Source: Actinomycetota bacterium
Lineage (GTDB): Bacteria; Actinomycetota; Actinomycetes; S36-B12; GCA-2699445
Assembly: GCA_029978705.1 (NCBI GenBank)
Contig: JAPOIY010000008.1
Location: 1-64,000, forward strand
Reading direction: 5' to 3'
DNA length: 64,000 bases
Part shown: piece by piece, positions 34,674 through 42,455 of the stretch
How positions within the stretch are numbered: position 1 is the first letter of the stretch
Layout: each line of letters opens with the position of its first letter
Notes under the pieces: generated by a model
The model's input: the letters and a program-made list of their open reading frames with translations, nothing else
Told to the model about the DNA's origin: nothing
Databases searched by the model: none
Program-made: the position numbers and the translations under genes

Positions 34674-35625
34674 GCCACACGAGAGCCGCGGCAGCGGCCA
34701 GCGCGGCCAGCACGAAGGCTCCGCCAGCGAACCAGGCGCTGATGTCGCGGGTCTCGGTGTCGTAACCGACTGCGCTGCCGATGGCGTCGTACACCGACCC
34801 CAGTTCGGCGGCCGACTCGGCAGTGAAGGCTTGGCCCCCGGTCTGGTCGGCGATGCCGGCCAGGGACTCCGGGTCCACGGGGACCGGCACCGTCTCGCCC
34901 TCGATCACGACGGCCCCATCCTCGGTTCCGAACGCGATCGTGGTGATGGGCACCCCCATCCCGCTGGCCCGCTGCGCCTGGGCCCGCACGGCGGCCTGCG
35001 GGCTGAGGTCCGAGGTGCCGATGGTGGGGGTCCCGTCGCTCATCAGGACCACGGCCGCGGGAGGCTGCTTCCCCTCGGCGTCCGGAGGCGCGGCCTGGAT
35101 GGTGTCCAGGGACACCTCCAGTCCGGCACCCGTGTCCGTGCCGTCCCCCAGCTGCAGGGCGTCGATGGCTCGCATCAGGGCGGCGCGGTCGGTCGACGGC
35201 GCCCGCTGCAGGCGAGCCGACCCGTCGAAGGTGACCAGACCCACCTGCAGACCGGACGGCAGCCCGGAGACGAACGTGCGCGCCGCGTCCTGGGCGGCCC
35301 GCAGACGGCTGGGGCTGACGTCATCGGCGTTCATGGAACGCGACGTGTCCAGCGTGAGCATGACGGTCGCCCGTTCCTTGGGGACCTGCACCTCCGCGGC
35401 CGGCTCGGCGAACCCCAGTACGCCGATCGCCATGGCGCCGGTGAGCAGCAGCCAGGGGATCACCCGCTGCCAGCCGGACCGACGCGGCGCCACGGAGGCG
35501 AGCAGATCCGTGCTGCTGAAACGTACGGCCGTCGCCCGGTTGCGCCGGCTCGCCGCCCAGAAGGCGACCAGCAGCAGAACAGGGACGAGAAGCAGGAGCA
35601 GCCGCCAGCCGGCGAGGAAGGTCAT
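34657..35625 (-). CDS. VWA-domain membrane protein (BatA-like)
   Basis: This 322-residue protein has two N-terminal helices (LLLLLVPVLLLVAFW and IPWLLLTGAMAIGVLGF), a von Willebrand A domain (about residues 85-275) with the MIDAS motif DTSRSMNADD, a conserved threonine region (DGTDTGAG) and MSDGTPTIG, then a C-terminal helix. It is the third gene of a MoxR-DUF58-VWA operon, with start and stop overlapping as ATGA. Such modules are thought to act as metal-dependent chaperones or in envelope stress; the target is unknown. Confidence 0.87.
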   Translation of the reverse strand: MTFLAGWRLLLLLVPVLLLVAFWAASRRNRATAVRFSSTDLLASVAPRRSGWQRVIPWLLLTGAMAIGVLGFAEPAAEVQVPKERATVMLTLDTSRSMNADDVSPSRLRAAQDAARTFVSGLPSGLQVGLVTFDGSARLQRAPSTDRAALMRAIDALQLGDGTDTGAGLEVSLDTIQAAPPDAEGKQPPAAVVLMSDGTPTIGTSDLSPQAAVRAQAQRASGMGVPITTIAFGTEDGAVVIEGETVPVPVDPESLAGIADQTGGQAFTAESAAELGSVYDAIGSAVGYDTETRDISAWFAGGAFVLAALAAAAALVWRQALA

Positions 35626-36545
35626 GCCGATACCCCGCGGGTCTGCCGGCCGGTCACGAACCGTACGACGTCGGTGAGCCAGTCGCGGTCCGTCGAGGTG
35701 GCGAGGTACTCCACGTTCGCGCCCGTGATCGCCAGCCGGATGCGGTCCTGACGCTCCTGAGCGGCCGCCGCGTACCGTGCCCGCAGGCGGGCCGAACCGG
35801 TCTGTACGGTAACGAGCCGCCCGGACTCGGGATCGACCGTGCGCAGCATCCCGACGTCCGGCAGATCCAGTTCGCGCGGGTCGGTGACGTGTACGGCGAT
35901 CACCTGGTTGTGGAGGGCGAGCTCGCGCAGGGCCCGGGCCCAATCCCCGTGGTCCAGGAAGTCCGAGACCACGACGACCTGACCGCGGCGAGGCTGTGCC
36001 TGCCGCAGGGCGCGGAGGGCCGCCGTCAGGTCCGCACCGGCCGCGGGCGCCTCGGACTGCCTCGGGGTGTCGTGCAGGGTGACCAGGACCCCCAGCATGT
36101 GACGGCGACCACCGCGAGCCGGTCGAATGGTCAGGCGGGGAGTTCCGCAGACCACGGCGCCGAAGCGGTTACCGGCGCGGGCCGTGAGGATCCCGATCGC
36201 AGCTGCAGTGCCCAGGACGACATCGCGCTTCTCGCGCAGAGCGGTGCCGAAGTCGAGGCTGGCCGAACGGTCGGCGACCACCCACGTCTCCAGCTCTCGG
36301 TCGGCCTCCGTCTGGCGGACCTGGGTCTGCCGGGAGCGGGCGGTCAGGTTCCAGTCGATGCGGCGGGCATCGTCGCCCGGCTGGTAATCGCGAGCGCCCG
36401 CCCGCTCGCTGCCGGGCCCGATGGCGCGGGAGTGGTGTTCCCCGGTGACCTTGCCGTCGAGCCGCCGCCGCACCGCGAGTTCGAGCCGGCGCAGCACCTC
36501 GGCCCGGCCGACGTGCTGGGGAACGCTCTCCTGGCGGCGGGTCAC
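35622..36545 (-). CDS. DUF58 domain protein
   Basis: This 307-residue protein has the DUF58 signature RDYQPGDDARRIDWNLTARS at about residues 50-69 and a VWA-like fold (WVVADRSASLDFG, VVVVSDFLDHGDW). The GTG at 36545 overlaps the MoxR gene stop by 4 nt, and its own stop overlaps the VWA gene start. It has no transmembrane helix, unlike many DUF58 proteins. It probably links the MoxR ATPase to the membrane VWA protein. Confidence 0.86.
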   Translation of the reverse strand: MTRRQESVPQHVGRAEVLRRLELAVRRRLDGKVTGEHHSRAIGPGSERAGARDYQPGDDARRIDWNLTARSRQTQVRQTEADRELETWVVADRSASLDFGTALREKRDVVLGTAAAIGILTARAGNRFGAVVCGTPRLTIRPARGGRRHMLGVLVTLHDTPRQSEAPAAGADLTAALRALRQAQPRRGQVVVVSDFLDHGDWARALRELALHNQVIAVHVTDPRELDLPDVGMLRTVDPESGRLVTVQTGSARLRARYAAAAQERQDRIRLAITGANVEYLATSTDRDWLTDVVRFVTGRQTRGVSA

Positions 36546-37576
36546 CCGGCCTCCGTCAGCGCCGGGGACACGGCCCCGCCCCAGGCGACATCGCCACCGG
36601 GGACGACGGCCGGGGCCGCCACGTGACCCAGGACCCGGTTGACCACATCCGACACCTCGATGCCGTCGGCCATGGCCTCGTAGGACAACAGGATCCGATG
36701 GCGCAGCACCTCGGGGGCCACCTCCCACACATCCCGGGGAACCAGAAAGTGGCGCCCCCGCATCAGAGCGAGCGCGCGTCCCGCCGCGAGCAGCCCCAGG
36801 GTGCCGCGCGGGCTGGCGCCCAGCGCGACGACACCGGCCAGCTCAGGCAAGCCCCAGGCCGCGGGGTCCCGCGTGGTCATCACCAGGCGCACGGCGTAGT
36901 CCCGCACCGCCTCATGCACGTGGACCTGCTGGGCGAGCGACTGCAGGTTCTGCACACCCTCCGGTGTCAGCACCTGCTCCGGGTGTGGCGGCTGGGCGCC
37001 CATCCGCTCGGCGATGAGGGTCTCCTCTTCGTAGGTGGGGTGATCCACCACCACCTGCATGAGGAAACGGTCCCGCTGTGCCTCGGGTAGCGCGTACACC
37101 CCTTCGGACTCGATGGGGTTCTGGGTCGCCAGGACGAGAAAGGGCTCCGGGACGCGCCGGGTCTGGCCGGCGATCGAGACCTGCCGTTCCGCCATGACCT
37201 CCAGGAGCGCCGACTGGACCTTCGCCGGTGCGCGATTGATCTCATCGGCGAGGACCACGTTGGCGAAGACCGCACCCCACTCGATGTCGAACTCCTCGCG
37301 GGTGGGGCGCCAGATCCGGGTGCCGATCACGTCCGCGGGTACCAGGTCGGGAGTGAATTGCAGCCGCGAGAAGTCCCCCCCGACGACGGTGGCCAGCGTG
37401 GACACGGTCAGGGTCTTGGCCAGGCCCGGTACCCCCTCGATGAGGCAGTGTCCGTTGGCCAGCAGCGAGACGAAGACCCGTTCCACCAGTCGGTCCTGAC
37501 CGACCACGACACTGCGGACCTGGGCCACGGCCTCCCCGAGGAGGGCCACGTCCGGGGACTCGGTGGGGTGGGACAT
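36542..37576 (-). CDS. MoxR-family AAA+ ATPase
   Basis: This 344-residue AAA+ ATPase has Walker A GVPGLAKTLTVS, Walker B and the following helix VVLADEINRAPAKVQSALLEVM, sensor-1 region FLVLATQNPIE and a C-terminal lid (LGASPRGTLGLL). MoxR ATPases work with VWA-domain partners, here encoded in the same operon. The ATG at 37576 has a GAGGAGACC site. The promoter should lie in the 180-nt divergent region upstream, which contains a GAGATC palindrome. Confidence 0.9.
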   Translation of the reverse strand: MSHPTESPDVALLGEAVAQVRSVVVGQDRLVERVFVSLLANGHCLIEGVPGLAKTLTVSTLATVVGGDFSRLQFTPDLVPADVIGTRIWRPTREEFDIEWGAVFANVVLADEINRAPAKVQSALLEVMAERQVSIAGQTRRVPEPFLVLATQNPIESEGVYALPEAQRDRFLMQVVVDHPTYEEETLIAERMGAQPPHPEQVLTPEGVQNLQSLAQQVHVHEAVRDYAVRLVMTTRDPAAWGLPELAGVVALGASPRGTLGLLAAGRALALMRGRHFLVPRDVWEVAPEVLRHRILLSYEAMADGIEVSDVVNRVLGHVAAPAVVPGGDVAWGGAVSPALTEAG

Positions 37577-37642
37577 ACGGTCTCCTCGGGGGGGGGTCGG
37601 ATCTGGAACTGTGTCATGGCGGCGTCGCCGGGGTGCAAGACC

Positions 37643-37656
37643 GAGATCAGGATCTC
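37643..37656. promoter_or_regulatory. Palindrome in MoxR/DUF2510 divergent region
   Basis: GAGATC and GATCTC arms flank AG, forming a perfect 6-bp dyad 67 nt from the MoxR start and 101 nt from the DUF2510 gene start. It is placed to control either or both. Confidence 0.4.
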
Positions 37657-37756
37657 ATCAGAACGCCCGAGTGCCCGCCGCTGCCGCCGGATCCACGCGT
37701 GCCCGCGGCTCCCCGATGTGGTCCTATGGACTCCTGTCGCCCTCGCGGAGGTCCCG

Positions 37757-38872
37757 TTGCCCAGCTCCCCGGCTCCCGGCTGGTACGCCGACCCGTGGGC
37801 CCCGGCGCGGCAGCGGTACTGGGACGGCGACCGGTGGACCGCGGATGTCTTCTCCCCGGGGTGGGAGGACTCGCCGGTCGACCCGACGCAGGTGGCGGCC
37901 CTGGGAGCCCCCCCGACGGTGCGCGCCGAGCCGCCCCCGCCCGCCCCCTCCTGGCAGCTCGGATCCGAACCCGAGGTCCCCGCCGCGCCGCCGCCGCCAG
38001 CGTCCCACTCCGACCGGTCCCTGATCGTCGGTGGGGTGGTCGCGGTCCTGCTCGCGGCCGTGCTGGTGGTGCTGCTGATGGGGCAACTGGACCGCCGGCG
38101 GGGCGACGAACCCGCCGCGGCGCCGGCGACCCCCGTCCCGCAGCGCTCGGAGTCGCCCCCGCCGACCCAGTCCGCTCCTCCCCCGGGCGAGTCGCCGTCC
38201 CCCGCGCCGCAGTACCCGCAGCCCACGGTCAAGGAGACGCTGGCCGACCTCGTGGTGCGGCAGCAGGACGTGCCCGCCCGGTTCCGGGTCTCCCCGATCC
38301 CCGGAGGCCGCTCTGTGGCCGGCGGCCCCACGCTGGACCTGTGCGACGGCCGCTTCCCCAGCGAAGCGCTGCGGGTCGGCCGTCTGCAGACGGAGGCCGT
38401 GGACCCGGCAGGTGACCGCACCCTCAGCACCGAGGCGGTCCAGTACGAGGACCCGGTGGCCACGGCGCAGGCCTTCCAGGAGGTCGAGAAGGTCGCGGCG
38501 GAGTGCCAGGGTCAGGTCACCCTCGACCTCGGCACCGGGCAGATGATCAGCCGCTCGGTGAGTGCCGCCGACGACAGCGGGTGGGGCAGCACCGCCGGGG
38601 TCGACCGGCTGGCGTATCGGGCGACGGAACAGGCCGGCGCCGACCGGAGCACCACGCTCGTGGTCTACCTCAAGCGCGGCCCGCTGTTCCTGGGTCTCTA
38701 CTTCCCGCGGCCCACGGGCCCCCAGATGCCCGTCGAAGGGCGCCGGACCGTCCCCGCCATCGTCAAGTTGTTCGAGGAGAGGCTGCTCGGAGCGTCCGCG
38801 GGGACCACGGGTGGGTCCGGTGGCGCCGGGGGTTCCGGGGCGGGCTCCCCGGGCGATGGGGTGGGGGCGTAG
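37757..38872 (+). CDS. DUF2510 membrane protein with extracytoplasmic domain
   Basis: The protein has 371 residues. A short N-terminal DUF2510 motif (APGWYADPWAPARQRYWDGDRWTAD) is followed by a Pro-rich stretch, a single helix (about residues 93-112, VGGVVAVLLAAVLVVLLMG), a Pro/Ser-rich linker and a folded extracytoplasmic domain of about 190 residues with two cysteines (LDLCDGRFP, AAECQGQ). It ends in a Gly-rich tail. The start is TTG at 37757 because a GGAGG site lies 6 nt upstream; a GTG at 37718 lacks one. The function is unknown; the outer domain looks like a ligand-sensing or peptidoglycan-linked module. Confidence 0.8.
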   Translation: MPSSPAPGWYADPWAPARQRYWDGDRWTADVFSPGWEDSPVDPTQVAALGAPPTVRAEPPPPAPSWQLGSEPEVPAAPPPPASHSDRSLIVGGVVAVLLAAVLVVLLMGQLDRRRGDEPAAAPATPVPQRSESPPPTQSAPPPGESPSPAPQYPQPTVKETLADLVVRQQDVPARFRVSPIPGGRSVAGGPTLDLCDGRFPSEALRVGRLQTEAVDPAGDRTLSTEAVQYEDPVATAQAFQEVEKVAAECQGQVTLDLGTGQMISRSVSAADDSGWGSTAGVDRLAYRATEQAGADRSTTLVVYLKRGPLFLGLYFPRPTGPQMPVEGRRTVPAIVKLFEERLLGASAGTTGGSGGAGGSGAGSPGDGVGA

Positions 38873-38879
38873 GGGCCAC

Positions 38880-39602
38880 TCAGTGTCCGCCATCGGGAGG
38901 GGGCTGATGCCGCAAGGCGCGGAACCCCAAAGCCAGCGCCACGAGCGCGGGCCCGAGCCCGATGACGATGGCGTGCTGCGCCAGCAGGCCCGTTCCGACC
39001 GCGAACGAACCCAACAGGAATCCGGTGATGATGAGGACTCCGGCGCGGGCGGCCTGCGGCAGCCCGCGCCACCCGTCGCGGCGCCATTCGGTGACGCCGA
39101 TCACCGCTGCCAGCAGTTGTCCCGTGTTCGCAGTGAGCCACCGTCCCACCGCCGGAGTGCGCATCAAGGCGACGGCCAGCATGCCGAATGCCGCTGCGAC
39201 GACGGGGATGATGACGGGGGCGGGGACGTTCCCCAGATCGAGCCCTACCGTGACGATGAGCAGGAGAGTGGCGAGCGTCAGCGGGTGTACGGCCCGCCGC
39301 AGGTCTGTCGCCGGGTAGCGCAGGGCGATCAGATTGCCGACCGCCGCGCCGACAATGGCCCCCGCCAGCGACAGCAGGGGGAGGGTGACCCCACCCGGGT
39401 TGGGGAAGATCTCCGTCGCCGCGATCACGAGATTCCCCGCCTGGTTGGAGGTGAAGACTCCGTACCGCAAGTAGGTGGTGGAGTCGACGACACCCACAGT
39501 CCACGCGAGGAGGAAGGCAGCAACCGCGGGGAAGGGGGAAAGGGTGGGGCCGTCGGCGTCGGTCCGGTGGTCCCCGGTGCGGTCCTCCCGGCTGCGGGAC
39601 AT
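38880..39602 (-). CDS. YoaK family (DUF1275) membrane protein
   Basis: This 240-residue protein has about six helices. Its first transmembrane segment, AFLLAWTVGVVDSTTYLRYGVFTSNQAGNLV, is the DUF1275 signature. Function is unknown. The ATG at 39602 follows a GGAGGACCGCG site; open sequence upstream is unlikely to be translated. It is divergent from the hemerythrin-like gene and converges with the DUF2510 gene with only 7 nt between them. Confidence 0.85.
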   Translation of the reverse strand: MSRSREDRTGDHRTDADGPTLSPFPAVAAFLLAWTVGVVDSTTYLRYGVFTSNQAGNLVIAATEIFPNPGGVTLPLLSLAGAIVGAAVGNLIALRYPATDLRRAVHPLTLATLLLIVTVGLDLGNVPAPVIIPVVAAAFGMLAVALMRTPAVGRWLTANTGQLLAAVIGVTEWRRDGWRGLPQAARAGVLIITGFLLGSFAVGTGLLAQHAIVIGLGPALVALALGFRALRHQPPPDGGH

Positions 39603-39699
39603 CGCGGTCCTCCGTTTCCGTTTCGGCGAGCCTAGGGGGCGCTGTTCCCGGAGGCGCGGGACGAAGGTCCCGGGTTGGTCGGTTGCGGGCCCGTAGACC

Positions 39700-39727
39700 T
39701 TGCCCCGCACCGGATCAGGAGTAGCGT
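39700..39727 (+). promoter_or_regulatory. Putative sigma-70-type promoter
   Basis: TTGCCC (39700-39705) and TAGCGT (39722-39727), spaced by 16 nt, precede the hemerythrin-like gene. The -10 is identical to the one at 28205 and the -35 differs by one base. Confidence 0.45.
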
Positions 39728-39769
39728 CGAAGGCGGAGCGACCAGTGTCGCTGGTGAGGGGGTGCAGTC

Positions 39770-40225
39770 ATGACAGTCCACCCGGTGTTTCCCGCGGCTC
39801 CCAGCGATCGGCCGCGGCGTCCCAGCGAACTCTCCCGGGTCCTGACCGAACTGGAGGCGGCGGTGGGCCGCAGCCGGGACTCCGAGGTATGGCTGGTGGA
39901 GGTCGAGCGTGCGGTGTGCCGACTGCGGGACGTGCTGCAGCACCACGTCGCAGTCCAGGAGGGTCCCGACTCCTTCCACGCCGACGTCGTGCGCCAGCAG
40001 CCGGCTCTGGCTCCGCGGGTTGCCGCTCTCCAGCGGGATCACGCCCACCTCGCCCAACAGGTGGCCGAGCTGCTACGCGTGACGCGAACCCCGGCGGACG
40101 CCGGCACCGTGGCGCAGACACAGGCGCAGGCCCGCGACCTGCTGCATGCGTTCGCGCGCCACCGCCGCCACGGCACCGACCTCGTGTGGGACGCTCTCGC
40201 CTTCGAGTTGGGCGGCGAACAATAG
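39770..40225 (+). CDS. Hemerythrin-like helical protein
   Basis: This 151-residue, fully helical protein has a His/Glu/Asp pattern (LQHHVAVQEGPDSF, LQRDHAHLAQQ, LLHAFARHRRHGTDLVWDAL) that resembles the di-iron or HHE-type four-helix bundle of hemerythrin-like proteins. These bind O2 or NO or buffer iron. The match is by residue pattern only. It is preceded by a plausible promoter and a GGTGAGGGGG site. It lies upstream of alkB in the same direction, 153 nt away. Confidence 0.6.
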   Translation: MTVHPVFPAAPSDRPRRPSELSRVLTELEAAVGRSRDSEVWLVEVERAVCRLRDVLQHHVAVQEGPDSFHADVVRQQPALAPRVAALQRDHAHLAQQVAELLRVTRTPADAGTVAQTQAQARDLLHAFARHRRHGTDLVWDALAFELGGEQ

Positions 40226-40342
40226 GCTGACGGGCGCAGCGCTGCCGGTCCCGCCGGATCCGCTCCGGGTCCTCGCGATCGCTCCGCCGCCGGTGCGCGA
40301 TCCACCCGAACTGATCACTCAGCGCCGGACTGCGGATCGGGC

Positions 40343-40348
40343 TACCCT
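40343..40348 (+). promoter_or_regulatory. Putative -10 box of alkB
   Basis: TACCCT would start a transcript about 25 nt before the alkB ATG and ahead of its CCGGAGG ribosome site. No good -35 is seen. Confidence 0.35.
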
Positions 40349-40378
40349 GGCGTACATCGCTCCTCCCGGAGGTCGCGT

Positions 40379-41515
40379 ATGAGCGCCGAGGCGACAGTCC
40401 AGCCGTGGACCGATCACAAGCGGTACCTGTGGCTGTTCGGGCTCCTGGTGCCTCTCTTCCCGTTCCTCGGAGGAGGGTTGGCGTCCCTCACCGGCTGGCA
40501 GGTGTGCTGGTACTTCGGGCCGTTCATGCTGTTCGTGGTCATCCCCCTCACCGATCTGCTGGTGGGCCTGGACCGAGAGAATCCGCCGGACCAGGCGATC
40601 GCCGCTCTGGAGGCGGACCGCTACTACCGCTGGGTCACCTACCTGTTCCTGCCCCTGCAGTACCTGGGACTGCTGTGGGCCTGCTGGCTGTGGTCCGGCG
40701 ACAGCCTGTCCCTCTTCGCCGAGATCGGCCTGGCGCTGACGGTCGGCACCGTCGCCGGGGTCGGCATCAACACCGCTCACGAACTGGGACACAAGAGGGA
40801 GGCGACGGAACGGTGGCTGGCCCGGATAGCCCTCGCCCAGTCCTGCTACGGGCACTTCTACATCGAACACAACCGCGGACATCACGTGCGGGTGGCGACG
40901 CCTGACGACCCCGCCAGCAGTCGCCTGGGGGAGAGCGTCTACCGGTTCCTTCCGCGCACGGTCAGCGGGAGTCTACGCAGCGCATGGCGGCTGGAGCAGC
41001 CGCGCTTCCGGCGGCGCCACCAGTCGCACTGGTCCCTCCGCAACGACGTGCTCAACGCGTGGGCGCTGTCGCTGGCGCTGTGGGGGGCTCTCCTGTTGGT
41101 CTTCGGCTTGCGCATCCTCCCGTTCCTGGTCCTGCAGGCGCTCGTCGGGATCGCCCTGCTCGAAATCGTCAACTACCTCGAGCACTACGGGCTGTTGCGG
41201 CAGCGCGAGGCCTCCGGGCGCTGGGAGCGGGTGCGCCCCGGCCACAGTTGGAACAGCAACAACCTCGCCACCAATGTGTTGCTCTACCACCTGCAACGGC
41301 ACAGCGACCATCACGCCAACCCCACCCGCCGCTACCAGGCGCTACGGGACGAGGAGGCCGCCCCGGTCCTGCCCACCGGATATGCCGGCATGATCGTCCT
41401 GGCGCTGGTGCCCCCGCTGTGGCGCAGGGTGATGGACCCCCGCGTCCTGGCGCACTACGACGGCGACATCGCTCGGGCCAACGTTCTGACGCCGGTCGGC
41501 GTCGCAGCGGACTGA
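40379..41515 (+). CDS. alkB: Alkane 1-monooxygenase
   Basis: This 378-residue integral membrane di-iron enzyme hydroxylates the terminal carbon of n-alkanes with O2 and electrons from rubredoxin. All histidine boxes are present: HELGHK (134-139), EHNRGHH (163-169) and LQRHSDHHA (305-313), plus the AlkB-specific NYLEHYG. It has about six helices. A rubredoxin gene starts 4 nt after its stop, a standard actinobacterial arrangement. No rubredoxin reductase or AlkS/TetR regulator is directly adjacent; the TetR gene at 44967 is possible but distant. Confidence 0.95.
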   Translation: MSAEATVQPWTDHKRYLWLFGLLVPLFPFLGGGLASLTGWQVCWYFGPFMLFVVIPLTDLLVGLDRENPPDQAIAALEADRYYRWVTYLFLPLQYLGLLWACWLWSGDSLSLFAEIGLALTVGTVAGVGINTAHELGHKREATERWLARIALAQSCYGHFYIEHNRGHHVRVATPDDPASSRLGESVYRFLPRTVSGSLRSAWRLEQPRFRRRHQSHWSLRNDVLNAWALSLALWGALLLVFGLRILPFLVLQALVGIALLEIVNYLEHYGLLRQREASGRWERVRPGHSWNSNNLATNVLLYHLQRHSDHHANPTRRYQALRDEEAAPVLPTGYAGMIVLALVPPLWRRVMDPRVLAHYDGDIARANVLTPVGVAAD

Positions 41516-41519
41516 CCCC

Positions 41520-41681
41520 GTGGCCCGGTACCGGTGTGACAGTTGCGGCTACGTCTACGACGAGACCGCCGGTGACCCGCGGGAGGGCTTTCCCGCAGGG
41601 ACCGCGTGGTCCGACGTCCCCGATGACTGGCCGTGCCCGGACTGCGGCGTCCGGGAGAAGGTCGACTTCCTCGCCGGATGA
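41520..41681 (+). CDS. rubA: Rubredoxin
   Basis: A 53-residue protein with one Fe(Cys)4 site: Cys6 and Cys9 in YRCDSCGYVYDE, and Cys39 and Cys42 in WPCPDCGVREKVDF, with the expected AWSDVPDDW between. It carries electrons from a rubredoxin reductase to AlkB. The GTG start at 41520 is 4 nt after the alkB stop, so the two are co-transcribed and probably coupled. Its 3' part overlaps a possible small gene on the other strand. Confidence 0.93.
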   Translation: MARYRCDSCGYVYDETAGDPREGFPAGTAWSDVPDDWPCPDCGVREKVDFLAG

Positions 41682-41785
41682 GTGCGCAGCGCCTCCCGGC
41701 CGAGGAAGGCCACCGACCACACCACCGCCACGGCCATCACCGCCAGCGTGGCCATTCCGAGCACATTGAGCAGAGTCCAATACAT
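41555..41785 (-). CDS. Possible small single-helix membrane protein, antisense to rubredoxin
   Basis: From ATG 41785 (upstream AAAGGGATTTGAG) a 76-residue frame encodes one hydrophobic helix (about residues 2-30, LLNVLGMATLAVMAVAVVW) and a polar tail. The tail lies antisense to the rubredoxin gene, which argues against it; the hydrophobic N-terminus and the otherwise empty 178-nt gap argue for it. No family is recognised. Confidence 0.4.
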   Translation of the reverse strand: MYWTLLNVLGMATLAVMAVAVVWSVAFLGREALRTHPARKSTFSRTPQSGHGQSSGTSDHAVPAGKPSRGSPAVSS

Positions 41786-41795
41786 CTCAAATCCC

Positions 41796-41810
41796 TTTCC
41801 CACCGGGAAA
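41796..41810. promoter_or_regulatory. TTTCCC/GGGAAA palindrome
   Basis: A perfect 6-bp dyad (TTTCCC-ACC-GGGAAA) in the gap between the rubredoxin gene and the gene at 41860. It lies just upstream of the possible small membrane protein and could be an operator. Confidence 0.35.
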
Positions 41811-41859
41811 TCTTCCGCGCCGCGCCGCCGCGCGCAAGGATCATGACCCGTTCGGGGGA

Positions 41860-42363
41860 TCAGACGGCAGCGGACATTCCCATCCAGCCCAGGTAGGTCA
41901 GCATCACCGAGAACGCCCCGATCCCGATCAGCGCGGGCACGCTGCGGCCTTGGCCGCCCGAGAAGAACAACTGCATGATGGTGACCGCCAGCGTGTAGAA
42001 GCCGAAGACCAGGAAAGCGGCCGACTCAGCGGCCAGGCCCCAGTTCAGGGCCACCGCCAGTACCGCCAGCAGACCCCACGCGAGGTTGGCGAGGCCCACC
42101 TCGATCTGGAAGTTGTTGCGGCCCCCGAAGTCCCAGCCCATACGCGCCGCGTCCGAGCGGTGCAGGAGGCTGTGCCGGATGAACGACAGGATTCCGCCGG
42201 CCCCCACCGCCAGCAGACAAGCCCACGCCAGCGACGGGGGGTCGGAGTTGATGGTGGTGAAGCCGACGGCGAGGCCGATGACACCCACGACGTAGGTGAG
42301 GATCATGACGACGAACGACGGCCGCGGGTCCGCGGCGGCGGGGGTGGGGTCCGGCTGAGTCAT
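41860..42363 (-). CDS. Small integral membrane protein (DUF6790-like)
   Basis: This 167-residue protein has four to five helices (FVVMILTYVVGVIGLAVGF, LAWACLLAVGAGGILSFIRH, LANLAWGLLAVLAVALNWGL, FLVFGFYTLAVTIMQLFF). The segment GWDFGGRNNFQIEVGLANLAWG resembles the conserved FQ-E-G-NL core of DUF6790 proteins, whose function is unknown. The start at 42363 is followed by a Pro/Ala-rich cytoplasmic stretch. It is divergent from the polyphosphate phosphotransferase gene. Confidence 0.72.
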   Translation of the reverse strand: MTQPDPTPAAADPRPSFVVMILTYVVGVIGLAVGFTTINSDPPSLAWACLLAVGAGGILSFIRHSLLHRSDAARMGWDFGGRNNFQIEVGLANLAWGLLAVLAVALNWGLAAESAAFLVFGFYTLAVTIMQLFFSGGQGRSVPALIGIGAFSVMLTYLGWMGMSAAV

Positions 42364-42455
42364 GGAGCCTGCCTTTCGGTTGACTCACGGTATCGGCTTC
42401 ACCGGGCATCACGGCGGATCACTTGCCAGACTCGCGGAGGCAGAGGAGGCGGGCA

